This document shows, piece after piece, positions 34,771 through 44,840 of a DNA stretch of 64,000 nt; positions within the stretch are counted from its first letter, which is position 1, and the number at the start of each line of letters is the position of its first letter. Position numbers and translations under genes: made by a program. The notes beneath the pieces were generated by a model, which saw only the letters and a program-made list of their open reading frames with translations, did not search any database and was not told the DNA's origin. This DNA comes from DATARH01 sp035648415 (GTDB lineage: Bacteria > Pseudomonadota > Alphaproteobacteria > ATCC43930 > CGMCC-115725). Location: NCBI GenBank assembly GCA_035648415.1, contig DASRLO010000069.1, forward strand, positions 1 through 64,000, written 5' to 3'.

Positions 34771-36027
34771 ATGAACCTCGACGAACTCAAGCGGAAAACG
34801 CCCGCTGAACTCCTCGCCTTTGCCGAAGAGCTCCAGATCGAGAACGCCTCGTCCCTGCGCAAGCAGGAACTGATGTTCGCGATCCTCAAGCAGCTCGCCG
34901 AAAACGACGTGCCGATCTCGGGCGATGGCGTTTTGGAGGTGCTGGTTGACGGGTTCGGCTTTCTGCGCTCGCCCGAGGCCAACTACCTCGCGGGCCCGGA
35001 CGACATCTACGTCAGCCCGAACCAGGTTCGCCGCTTCGGCCTGCGCACCGGCGACACGGTCGAAGGCCAGATCCGCAGCCCGCGCGACGGCGAACGCTAT
35101 TTCGCCCTGGTCAAGGTCGAGCGAATCAATTTCGAGGAGCCCGACCGGCTGCGTCACCGGATCAATTTCGACAATCTGACGCCGCTTTATCCCGAAGAGA
35201 AAATCAAGCTCGAGCTCGACGACCCGACGCGCAAGGATTTGACGACGCGGGTCATCGATTTGATCACCCCGCTCGGCAAGGGGCAGCGCGCGATCATCGT
35301 CTCGCCGCCGCGCGCCGGCAAAACCGTGATGCTGCAGAACATCGCGCACGCGCTCGCCGCCAATCACCCCGAGGTTTACCTGATCGTCCTCTTGATCGAC
35401 GAGCGGCCCGAGGAGGTGACCGACATGGCGCGCTCGGTGCACGGGGAAGTGGTCAGCTCGACCTTTGACGAGCCGGCGGTGCGCCACGTTCAGGTCGCCG
35501 AGATGGTGATCGAGAAGGCGAAGCGCCTGGTCGAACACAAGCGCGACGTGGTCATTCTGTTGGATTCGATCACCCGCCTGGCGCGCGCCTACAACACCGT
35601 CGTGCCGTCATCGGGCAAGGTGCTGACCGGCGGCGTCGACGCCAACGCGCTGCAACGGCCGAAGCGCTTCTTCGGCGCGGCGCGCAACATCGAGGAAGGC
35701 GGCTCGCTGACGATCATCTCGACCGCGCTCATCGACACCGGCTCGCGCATGGACGAGGTGATCTTCGAGGAATTCAAGGGCACCGGCAATTCGGAAATCG
35801 TGCTCGACCGCAAGGTCGCCGACAAGCGCACCTTCCCGTCGATCGACATCACCAAATCGGGCACCCGCAAGGAAGAACTGCTGGTGGACCGCGGCGTGCT
35901 GTCGAAGATGTGGGTGCTGCGCCGCGTGTTGATGCCGATGGGCACTGTCGACGGCCTTGAGTTCCTGATCAACAAGCTGAAGGACTCGAAGAACAACGCC
36001 GAGTTCTTCGACGCGATGAATACTTAG
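34771..36027 (+). CDS. rho: Transcription termination factor Rho
   Basis: A 418-residue hexameric RNA helicase. The N-terminal Rho-N domain (LKRKTPAELLAFAEEL) precedes the cold-shock RNA-binding domain with GFGFLRSPEANYLAGPDDIYVSP. The P-loop PPRAGKT is at residues 179-185. The Q-loop VLTGGVDANALQRPKRFFGAARN and R-loop follow. The ATG at 34771 begins the standard N-terminus; a longer open frame upstream is not Rho-like. The stop overlaps the convergent cupin gene by 4 bases, leaving no room for an intrinsic terminator. Confidence 0.97.
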   Translation: MNLDELKRKTPAELLAFAEELQIENASSLRKQELMFAILKQLAENDVPISGDGVLEVLVDGFGFLRSPEANYLAGPDDIYVSPNQVRRFGLRTGDTVEGQIRSPRDGERYFALVKVERINFEEPDRLRHRINFDNLTPLYPEEKIKLELDDPTRKDLTTRVIDLITPLGKGQRAIIVSPPRAGKTVMLQNIAHALAANHPEVYLIVLLIDERPEEVTDMARSVHGEVVSSTFDEPAVRHVQVAEMVIEKAKRLVEHKRDVVILLDSITRLARAYNTVVPSSGKVLTGGVDANALQRPKRFFGAARNIEEGGSLTIISTALIDTGSRMDEVIFEEFKGTGNSEIVLDRKVADKRTFPSIDITKSGTRKEELLVDRGVLSKMWVLRRVLMPMGTVDGLEFLINKLKDSKNNAEFFDAMNT

Positions 36028-36428
36028 CCGATGCGGTTGGGATCAGGTCCCGTTTCCGCCACCGTGAATACCAGGCCGAGGCACGGCTCGCCCTCGATGA
36101 CGCGTGAGGAATGCCCGCTTCCCCACGTATCCTCGGCCAGCAGCACATCACCCGGCCCGAAACGACGCGCGTCGCCGTCGCCCGCGACGATCTCGGCCGT
36201 GCCTTTCAGGTAAACGAAAAGCAGCCGGCGCGGCACCGGATGCGGGGTATCCCCTTTCCACGCCGCGGTGCCGCCTATCCAGGCCGATTGCGCGGTCGGG
36301 ACAAAGGCTGCGACATGCGCCGGCTCGGCGGGAGGGGCGGCAAACCCGGGCAGCAGCTCGATCGCCAGCTCCTCGAAATGCGAGACGCCCTCGGCGTCGG
36401 CATAGAGCCGTGTGTACTGCCCCTCCAT
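36024..36428 (-). CDS. Cupin-domain protein
   Basis: A 134-residue single-domain cupin. PHPVPRRLLFVYLKGTAEIVAGDGDARRFGPGDVLLAEDTWGSGHSS spans the two cupin motifs; the metal ligands are probably the histidines at PHP and GHSS and the glutamate of LLAEDTWG. The substrate is unknown. It starts 4 bases downstream of the quinone oxidoreductase stop and runs convergent into rho. Confidence 0.75.
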   Translation of the reverse strand: MEGQYTRLYADAEGVSHFEELAIELLPGFAAPPAEPAHVAAFVPTAQSAWIGGTAAWKGDTPHPVPRRLLFVYLKGTAEIVAGDGDARRFGPGDVLLAEDTWGSGHSSRVIEGEPCLGLVFTVAETGPDPNRIG

Positions 36429-36432
36429 CCCG

Positions 36433-37407
36433 TTAAACCGTAAATACGGTTTGGCCTGTCGTCTTGCGGCTTTCGAGGTCGCGGTGCGCCTGTGCCGCGT
36501 CGCGCAGAGGGTAGGTCTGGTTGACCATGATCTTGACCGCCCCGCTCTTGACCACCGAAAACAGATCGTTGGCCGCGGTCAGCAGATCCTCGCGGGTCGC
36601 GGTGTAGTTGTTGAGCGTCGGCCGGGTCACGTAGAGCGACCCCTTGCCGGCGAGGATGCCGAGATCGACCGGCGGCACCGCGCCCGACGACTGGCCGAAC
36701 AGCGCCATCAGCCCCAGCGGCGCCAGGCAGTCGAGCGATTTGAAGAAGGTGTCCTTGCCGACCGAATCGTAGACTACCGGCAGCTTCTTGCCGCCGGTGA
36801 TCTCGTTGACCCGGGCAACGAAATCCTCGCTGCGGTAAAGGATCGGGTGGTCGCAGCCATGCGCCTTGGCGAGCGCCGCCTTTTCCTCGCTGCCGACCGT
36901 GCCGATCACCGTCGCGCCGAGATGCTTCGCCCACTGGCAGGCGATGAGCCCGACCCCGCCAGCGGCGGCGTGGACGAGGATCGTCTCGCCCGGCTTTACG
37001 ACATGGGTGCGGCGGACGAGGTACCAGGCGGTCATGCCCTTGAGCATCATCGCCGCGGCTTCGCGGTCGGAAATGCCGTCGGGAACCGGGACCAGCCGGT
37101 CGGCCGGCATCACCCGCTCCTCGCTGTAGGCGCCGAGCGGTCCGCCGGCATAGGCGACGCGGTCGCCCGGCTTCAGCCCGGCGACCCCGGACCCGACCTC
37201 CTCGACGATGCCGCAGCCCTCGCCGCCGAGCCCGCTCGGCAGCGGCACCGCGTAAAGCCCGCTGCGCTGATAGGTGTCGATATAGTTGAGACCGACCGCC
37301 TTGTGCTTGAGCCGCACCTGGCCGGGGCCCGGCTTGTCGACGCTGACCTGCTGCCAGGTAAGCACGTCCGGGCCGCCGGTCTTCTCGAAACGGATCGCTT
37401 GCACCAT
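36433..37407 (-). CDS. NADPH:quinone oxidoreductase (zinc-independent MDR family)
   Basis: A 324-residue medium-chain dehydrogenase/reductase. LKHKAVGLNYIDTYQRSGLY and the glycine-rich LVHAAAGGVGLIACQWAKHLGA NADPH site mark the quinone oxidoreductase (QorA/zeta-crystallin) group. No structural or catalytic zinc cysteines are present. It would reduce quinones by single electrons. The last codons form an 18-base palindrome, AAACCGTA-AA-TACGGTTT (36435-36452). Confidence 0.88.
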   Translation of the reverse strand: MVQAIRFEKTGGPDVLTWQQVSVDKPGPGQVRLKHKAVGLNYIDTYQRSGLYAVPLPSGLGGEGCGIVEEVGSGVAGLKPGDRVAYAGGPLGAYSEERVMPADRLVPVPDGISDREAAAMMLKGMTAWYLVRRTHVVKPGETILVHAAAGGVGLIACQWAKHLGATVIGTVGSEEKAALAKAHGCDHPILYRSEDFVARVNEITGGKKLPVVYDSVGKDTFFKSLDCLAPLGLMALFGQSSGAVPPVDLGILAGKGSLYVTRPTLNNYTATREDLLTAANDLFSVVKSGAVKIMVNQTYPLRDAAQAHRDLESRKTTGQTVFTV

Positions 37408-37509
37408 GACATGTCCCTCCCAAAGGCAGATGGGCGGGTTTTAGAAGCGTCGGGTGGAAAAGCGAAGCGCCTTCGCCGAAGGGTGACGGAATACGCTGCG
37501 CTCTTCCGC

Positions 37510-37974
37510 CTAAAGGAGCGTCGGTTCTCGAGCGAGCGCGCCCTCCAGCGCGAGCAAGGCCTGCTTGGTGCGGAGCCCGCCCGACCCGCTATAACCGCCG
37601 AGCCACCCCTTGCCGAGCACCCGGTGACACGGGATCACGATGGGGATCGGGTTTTTCCCGCAGGCCCGCCCCACCGCGCGCGGCGCCGAGCCGGTCGTGG
37701 CGGCGAGGTCGCCGTAGCAGCGCGTCTCGCCATAAGGGATGTCCTGCATCGCCGCCCAGACGCGGGTTTCGAAATTGGAGCCTGCCGGGCGCAGCTTCAG
37801 GTCGAAATCCGCCAGCTTTCCGGCGAAATAGGCGTCGAGCTGGCGCGCCGCCTCGGAGAGCAGCGGATTGCCGTTGCCGGTCCTTTCGTCGGCCCAGCGG
37901 ATCGCCACCAGGGCGTCGTCATCCTCGTCAAGGACGAGGTTTCCAACCGGACTCAATATCGATAGCGATTGCAT
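37510..37974 (-). CDS. ogt: Methylated-DNA-[protein]-cysteine S-methyltransferase
   Basis: A 154-residue alkyl-transferase. The suicide cysteine lies in IPIVIPCHRVLG. The helix-turn-helix region FETRVWAAMQDIPYGETRCYGDLA and the GGLRTKQALLALEG C-terminus are conserved. It removes alkyl groups from O6-alkylguanine. The ATG at 37974 begins the domain; the upstream frame is arginine-rich filler. Confidence 0.93.
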   Translation of the reverse strand: MQSLSILSPVGNLVLDEDDDALVAIRWADERTGNGNPLLSEAARQLDAYFAGKLADFDLKLRPAGSNFETRVWAAMQDIPYGETRCYGDLAATTGSAPRAVGRACGKNPIPIVIPCHRVLGKGWLGGYSGSGGLRTKQALLALEGALAREPTLL

Positions 37975-38089
37975 CGGCTCTCTCCGCGGCGAACGTTTGC
38001 GGAACGCTAGTGGAAATCGGCGATGCCGTCGACCAATTGAAGCGATAATACGGCCGGCGCCGAACAACCGGCCGCCGGCTCGGCTAGGG

Positions 38090-38992
38090 TCAGGCTTCGA
38101 GTGCGTTCAACGTTCGCGGGCCGACGACGCCATCGGGGGTCAATCCCCCCGCGGTCTGAAAGGCCTCGACCGCCTGCTGGGTTTGTGGCCCGAAGACCCC
38201 GTCGGCTCCGACACCGGCGTAGCCCAACGCCGCCAGGCGCTGCTGCAGAGCCGTGACGTCCGCGCCTGTGGCATGAAGCTGAAGGGTCCGGCCGATGCCG
38301 AGCTCTACCGAGGGCATCGGCGGATTGACGATCGGACCGGCTGCCGGAGCGGCCGCGTTGGGCAGGGCGCCGCTGTCGTACCAGGTCCGGAAGACCGGAA
38401 GCGGACAGGAAAGGCGGTTGAGATCGACCGATGTGCCGATTCCAGGGACGCTGCCGGTGCTGCTCCATTGCCAGATGAACCAGCATCGCGACCAATCCGC
38501 GACGGCGCTCAGACCATCCCAAGGCGGCAATCTCGGGTTGGCGGTTGTGCTGCCCGGATATTCCGGGAGCCAGCGCGGGCACTGACGGATCGGCGGGGTC
38601 AAGGCATCCGGCGGGTTCAGCCCGTAATAGGCGATCGGCGTGCGATTGAGCCTCGTCTGGGTGCCGTTGATCCACCGCTCCATGACCGACGCCGAGACGC
38701 CGGCGGCCTCCCAGTCGAGGGCGGCGGGAAACGCCTGCTCGCCGATCGCATCGCAGAACGCGGCGACGGCTCTGTCGTCATCGGCCGAGGTGAGAAAGGC
38801 ATAGGGAATCCAGGGAATGTTGTGGTCGGTCGCGCCCTTGCGGTTGTAGTCGAACCGGGCATCGATCGATCCGCCCTGGCTGCATTTGATGAGCGCATAG
38901 GCGTAGCCGGCAGCCGCGATCTGCGCCCAGTCCGGCTGGTTCTGATAATGGCTGACGTCAATGCCGCGGACGAGAGCGCTCCAATCGGTCAT
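38090..38992 (-). CDS. GH25-type lysozyme with C-terminal peptidoglycan-binding domain
   Basis: A 300-residue protein. The N-terminal half is a GH25 muramidase-like barrel: GIDVSHYQNQPDW carries the first acid, PAALDWEAAG the DxE pair, and WQWSSTGSVPGIGTSVDLNRL the closing strand. The last 75 residues form a peptidoglycan-binding module (GADVTALQQRLAALGYAGVGADGVFGPQTQQAVEAFQ). No signal peptide is visible. The ATG at 38992 has a GAGGAGG ribosome-binding site; a TTG seven codons upstream is less likely. It resembles a phage endolysin, but no other phage genes are nearby. It sits alone between ogt and a DUF255 gene. Confidence 0.8.
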   Translation of the reverse strand: MTDWSALVRGIDVSHYQNQPDWAQIAAAGYAYALIKCSQGGSIDARFDYNRKGATDHNIPWIPYAFLTSADDDRAVAAFCDAIGEQAFPAALDWEAAGVSASVMERWINGTQTRLNRTPIAYYGLNPPDALTPPIRQCPRWLPEYPGSTTANPRLPPWDGLSAVADWSRCWFIWQWSSTGSVPGIGTSVDLNRLSCPLPVFRTWYDSGALPNAAAPAAGPIVNPPMPSVELGIGRTLQLHATGADVTALQQRLAALGYAGVGADGVFGPQTQQAVEAFQTAGGLTPDGVVGPRTLNALEA

Positions 38993-39031
38993 GTCTGCCT
39001 CCTCTACACGCAAGGAGCGAACAAAATATCC

Positions 39032-41053
39032 TTATTTCATGGCATTAAGATGGTGAATTAGCGCCTCGGGCGCGGTAATCGGCAACGAACAAACCGGTCC
39101 TTCGCAGACATAGGCGGCGGCCTTGCCGTCAACGAGGGTCTTGCCAAAGGCCGGGTGACCCGCGGGCAACGCCTCTCCCGGCCCGATGACCTGCACGACG
39201 CGCCGCGGCGCCGCCGCCGCATGGATCGCCCGCCGCAGCCCGGCGAGCGCCGGGTCCGGCGCCTCGCCGACCAGCACGATCTGCACCGGCTTTTGCGCCA
39301 GCTCGGTGTTGTTGATGAGGGTGGCGAGCGGGAAGAAATTGCGCGTCACCTCGCCGGCGAAGGCGCGGATGATTTCCTCGGCGCGTTCGCGGTAGCTCTC
39401 GTCGCCGGTGAGGATCGCCAGCCGCGTCAGCACGCCGATCAGCGTGCCGTTGCCCGCGGGCACCGCCGCGTCGGCCGCGGTCTTGGCGCGCGCGATGAGG
39501 CCCGGCGTGTCGTCGGCCGCGAAGAAATACCCGCCGCCCTCGCCGTCCCGATAATGCCGATCCAGCACCGCGATCCAGCCCTGTGCCCGCGCCAGGTAGC
39601 CGCCATCCTGCGTCGCCTCGTGCAGCGCCAGCGCGGCGCGGCACAGATTGGCGTAATCGTCGACACTGGCCGGATGGCGCGCCCGCCCCTCGCGCCAGCT
39701 GTGGAAAAGCCGCCCGTCGGGCGCGGCCATCTCGGCTTCGACAAAGCCGAAGGCGCGCGCGGCGAGGGCGAGCCAATCGGGCCGCTCGAACGCCGACCCG
39801 GCGAAGGCCAGCGCGGCGATCATCAGGCCGTTCCAATCGGCCAGCACCTTGTCGTCGAGTCCCGGCCGGATGCGCGGCGCGCGCACGGCGAATAGTTTGT
39901 CGCGGCAGCGCGCGAGCAGCGCCTCGGTTTCGCCGTCCATCAGCTCCGGATGGTGCAGGCGATTGAGGATGGTTTTCCCTTCCCAGTTGCCGCCCGGCGT
40001 CACGTCATAGAGTTCCTTGAACACGGGCGCGTCGTCGCCCAGCACGCCGTCGATCTCGTCCGCCGACCAGACGTAAAATTTGCCTTCTTCGTGCTCGCTG
40101 TCCGCATCGAGACTCGAGGCGAAGCCGCCGCCCGCCACCATCTCGCGTTCGAGCCAGCCGATCGTCTCGGCCACCCGCTGCGCGTAAAGCGGGTCGCGCA
40201 CCTCCTGCCAGACCAAGGTCAAGAGATCGATCAGCTCGGCATTGTCGTAGAGCATCTTCTCGAAATGCGGCGCGAGCCAGCGCGCATCGACCGAATAGCG
40301 GGCGAACCCGCCGCCGAGATGATCGTAAATGCCGCCCTGGCAGATCGCGTTCAGCGTGCGCAGCACCGCGTCGCGATAGGGTGCCCGGCCGGTCCGCTTC
40401 CAGCCGCGCCACAGCAGCTCGAAGATGCCGCATTGCGGGAATTTGGGGGCGGTGCCGATCCCGCCGTTCAACGGATCGACCTCGCGCAGCAGCCGCTCGG
40501 CGACGCGGTCGAACAGTGCCGGGTCGACGCCGTCGCCCGCCTCCGGCCGGCCGAGCCGCGCCAGCGCCTCGCGCAGCGCGACGACGTTCTTCGTCACCTT
40601 GTCGCGCTCGCCGCGATAGGTCTGCGCGACCCCTTGCAGCACCTGAGCGAAACCGGGCCGGCCCCAGCGCGGCTCCGATGGGAAATAGGTGCCGCCCCAG
40701 AACGGCTCGCCGTCGGGCGAGAGGAACATGGTCAGCGGCCAACCGCCCTGCTCGCCGAGCGACGCCAGTGCGTGCTGATAGATCGCGTCGAGATCGGGAC
40801 GCTCCTCACGATCAACCTTGATATTGATATAGAGGTCGTTCATCAGCGCCGCGATCGCCGGGTTCTCGAAGCTTTCGTGCGCCATCACGTGGCACCAATG
40901 GCAGGCCGCATAGCCGATCGACAGCAGGATCGGCTTGTCCTGAGTCTTGGCCGCGGTGAGGGCGGCCTCGCCCCAAGCCCGCCAATGCACCGGGTTATTT
41001 TTGTGCTGCAGCAAATAGGGGCTGGTTTCCTCGTCAAGGCGGTTGCGGTCCAT
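39032..41053 (-). CDS. DUF255 thioredoxin-domain protein (YyaL/SSP411 family)
   Basis: A 673-residue protein. The N-terminal thioredoxin-like domain (about 1-170) has the CxxC pair in AACHWCHVMAHESFENPAIAALMN and starts with ETSPYLLQHKNNPVHWRAWG. A long alpha/alpha-barrel part follows with GGGFARYSVDARWLAPHFEKM, LADWNGLMIAALA and CEGPVCSLPI near the end. The family is widespread but its reaction is unknown; a carbohydrate-epimerase-like fold has been noted. It is transcribed alone. Confidence 0.88.
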   Translation of the reverse strand: MDRNRLDEETSPYLLQHKNNPVHWRAWGEAALTAAKTQDKPILLSIGYAACHWCHVMAHESFENPAIAALMNDLYINIKVDREERPDLDAIYQHALASLGEQGGWPLTMFLSPDGEPFWGGTYFPSEPRWGRPGFAQVLQGVAQTYRGERDKVTKNVVALREALARLGRPEAGDGVDPALFDRVAERLLREVDPLNGGIGTAPKFPQCGIFELLWRGWKRTGRAPYRDAVLRTLNAICQGGIYDHLGGGFARYSVDARWLAPHFEKMLYDNAELIDLLTLVWQEVRDPLYAQRVAETIGWLEREMVAGGGFASSLDADSEHEEGKFYVWSADEIDGVLGDDAPVFKELYDVTPGGNWEGKTILNRLHHPELMDGETEALLARCRDKLFAVRAPRIRPGLDDKVLADWNGLMIAALAFAGSAFERPDWLALAARAFGFVEAEMAAPDGRLFHSWREGRARHPASVDDYANLCRAALALHEATQDGGYLARAQGWIAVLDRHYRDGEGGGYFFAADDTPGLIARAKTAADAAVPAGNGTLIGVLTRLAILTGDESYRERAEEIIRAFAGEVTRNFFPLATLINNTELAQKPVQIVLVGEAPDPALAGLRRAIHAAAAPRRVVQVIGPGEALPAGHPAFGKTLVDGKAAAYVCEGPVCSLPITAPEALIHHLNAMK

Positions 41054-41143
41054 GCTGACTCCCTGCGGGCGTGTCGTTGCGCGGCAGCGTTGCCCCGATA
41101 TGACTAGACACCGTGGCTCGACGAAGTAGGCTTGTCTTTCGCA

Positions 41144-41177
41144 TCTTAAACGCAGTTTGGTCTTAAACGCAGTTTGG
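41144..41177 (+). repeat. Perfect 17-base tandem duplication upstream of the ferredoxin gene
   Basis: TCTTAAACGCAGTTTGG occurs at 41144-41160 and again at 41161-41177 without mismatch, 56-89 bases before the ferredoxin start. It lies where a promoter for the ferredoxin-mnmE run is expected, so it could be a doubled operator or a slippage duplication. Confidence 0.95.
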
Positions 41178-41232
41178 CGAGTTGCGTCAGCCTCGCCGCC
41201 CGATATCGCTTCTTGGCAATCTGGAGATTTCG

Positions 41233-41574
41233 ATGGCAGACGATCCGCGTCTCTTCTACGACCGCCACATCTTCATGTGCACCAATGTGCGCCCCGAAGG
41301 CCACCCGCGCGGCTGCTGCAGCGCCGGCGGCAGCGAGAAGCTGCGCGGGTACATGCGCGAAAAGGCCAAGGCGATGGGCATCGAGAACATCCGCTGCAAC
41401 GCGGCCGGCTGTCTCGACCGTTGCGAGCTCGGCCCAAACATGGTGATTTATCCGGAAGGCACCTGGTATCATTATGAAAATACCCAGGACATCGACGAGA
41501 TCCTGGACACCCATGTCAAGAACGGCGGCCGCGTCGCGCGATTGATGCTGCAACCGGAGCAGAAAGAACTGTAG
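41233..41574 (+). CDS. Thioredoxin-like [2Fe-2S] ferredoxin
   Basis: A 113-residue protein of the thioredoxin-fold 2Fe-2S family. Cluster cysteines are Cys16 (FMCTNVRPEGHP), Cys28 and/or Cys29 (RGCCSAGG), Cys55 (IRCNAAGC) with Cys60, and Cys64 (LDRCELGPNMVIYPEG), the spacing of Azotobacter Fe2-type ferredoxins. Electron partners are unknown. It precedes mnmE by 21 bases, and a perfect tandem repeat lies upstream. Confidence 0.85.
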   Translation: MADDPRLFYDRHIFMCTNVRPEGHPRGCCSAGGSEKLRGYMREKAKAMGIENIRCNAAGCLDRCELGPNMVIYPEGTWYHYENTQDIDEILDTHVKNGGRVARLMLQPEQKEL

Positions 41575-41595
41575 TCGCTTTAGGACAGGCGGGCC

Positions 41596-42915
41596 CTGCC
41601 GCGCGTCGACCCCGATACGATCTTCGCTCCGGCGACCGCGCCGGGGCGCGCGGCAATCGCCGTCATTCGATTGAGCGGCCCGCAAGCCGGGTCGGCGCTG
41701 GCGGCGCTCGCCGGCGGCCTGCCTGCGCCGCGGACGGCCCGGCACGTACGGCTATGCGATCCGGAGAGTCGCGAGGAGATCGACGACGGTATCGCACTGT
41801 GGTTTCCCGGGCCCCATAGCGTCACCGGCGAGGATGTCGCCGAGCTGCAGGTCCACGGCAGCCGCGCCGTCTTGGCCGCCCTGATCGCCGCGCTCGGCCG
41901 GCTGGGACTGCGCCTCGCCGAGCCCGGCGAATTCACCCGCCGCGCTTTTTTGCGGGGCAAATTCGACCTGACCCAAGCGGAAGCGATCGCCGACCTCGTC
42001 TCCGCGGAGACCGAGGCGCAACTCCGGCAGGCGCGACGCCAGCTCGACGGCGAGCTCGGCGCGATCTATCGCGGTTGGTCGCGGCGTCTGCTGCGCCTGC
42101 TCGCTCATCTTGAGGCCGCGATCGACTTCCCCGACGAGGATCTGCCGCCCGCGATCGAGGCTGAGGCAGGGCAGGAAACAAACCGGATCGTCGCCGAGAT
42201 CGCTTCTCACCTCGCGGACGGGCGGCGCGGCGAACGCTTGCGCGACGGTATCGCCGTGGCGATCGTCGGACCGCCGAATGCCGGTAAATCGAGCTTGCTC
42301 AACCGATTAGCGCGCCGCGAGGCGGCAATCACATCGCCGATCGCCGGCACGACGCGCGACGTGGTCGAGGTCGCCATCGATCTTGCCGGTTATCCGGTAG
42401 TGCTCGCCGATACCGCCGGTCTGCGCGAGAGCGCCGACACGATCGAGCAGGAAGGGCTGCGCCGCGCGCTCGCCCGCGCCGAGGCGGCGGAGCTTCGGCT
42501 TTTCGTATTTGATGCCGCGCACCCCGAGGACGCCGCCGGCGCGGCCGCGTGGCCCGGCCGCGATACTCTGCTCGTCGCCAACAAGATCGACATGGCGCCC
42601 AAGGCCGGCTTGCCCGAGGGCGCGTTCGCGGTATCGGCGCTCACCGGCGAGGGCATCGCGACGCTGATCGAAACGCTGTCCGGCCGCATCGCCGCCGATT
42701 TTGACCTCGCCGCGCCGACTCTTACCCGGGCGCGGCATCGAGCGGCGCTGGAGGAGGCGCGCGATGCGCTGCGACGGGCGATCGCGGCGCCGCTTCTCGA
42801 GTTGCGCGCCGAGGATTTGCGCCTCGCTTGGCGGAGCCTCGGCCGCATCACCGGCCAGGTCGATGTCGAGGATCTGCTCGATGTGATTTTCGCCGATTTC
42901 TGCATCGGCAAGTGA
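41596..42915 (+). CDS. mnmE: tRNA modification GTPase MnmE
   Basis: A protein of about 439 residues that with MnmG installs cmnm5U at the wobble position of tRNAs. The N-terminal folate-binding domain begins DTIFAPATAPGRAAIAVIRLSG. The G domain has GPPNAGKSS, AGTTRD, DTAGLRE and NKID. The C-terminus ends FCIGK with the catalytic cysteine. The first canonical start codon in frame (TTG at 41671) would delete the conserved N-terminal strand, and an in-frame TAG stands at 41581. No ATG, GTG or TTG lies between. The best candidate is CTG at 41596, preceded by AGGACAGG; this start is tentative. The stop is joined to a parS site. Confidence 0.92.
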   Translation: MPRVDPDTIFAPATAPGRAAIAVIRLSGPQAGSALAALAGGLPAPRTARHVRLCDPESREEIDDGIALWFPGPHSVTGEDVAELQVHGSRAVLAALIAALGRLGLRLAEPGEFTRRAFLRGKFDLTQAEAIADLVSAETEAQLRQARRQLDGELGAIYRGWSRRLLRLLAHLEAAIDFPDEDLPPAIEAEAGQETNRIVAEIASHLADGRRGERLRDGIAVAIVGPPNAGKSSLLNRLARREAAITSPIAGTTRDVVEVAIDLAGYPVVLADTAGLRESADTIEQEGLRRALARAEAAELRLFVFDAAHPEDAAGAAAWPGRDTLLVANKIDMAPKAGLPEGAFAVSALTGEGIATLIETLSGRIAADFDLAAPTLTRARHRAALEEARDALRRAIAAPLLELRAEDLRLAWRSLGRITGQVDVEDLLDVIFADFCIGK

Positions 42916-42931
42916 TGTTTCACGTGAAACC
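42916..42931. promoter_or_regulatory. parS centromere site 1
   Basis: TGTTTCACGTGAAACC matches the universal ParB-binding consensus TGTTTCACGTGAAACA at 15 of 16 bases; the inner 14 bases are a perfect palindrome. It lies right after the mnmE stop and before the mnmG coding region, about 3.4 kb from parB. Confidence 0.93.
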
Positions 42932-42968
42932 TCGACAGGCTTCCGCCTCCTCCCTACAGTCCGCCGCC

Positions 42969-44836
<1,868 letters not shown>

Positions 44837-44840
<4 letters not shown>

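Noticed and set aside
42915..42968. Alternative mnmG start at 42915
   Set aside because: The added residues come from parS and a serine-rich stretch without family similarity; kept only as an alternative.
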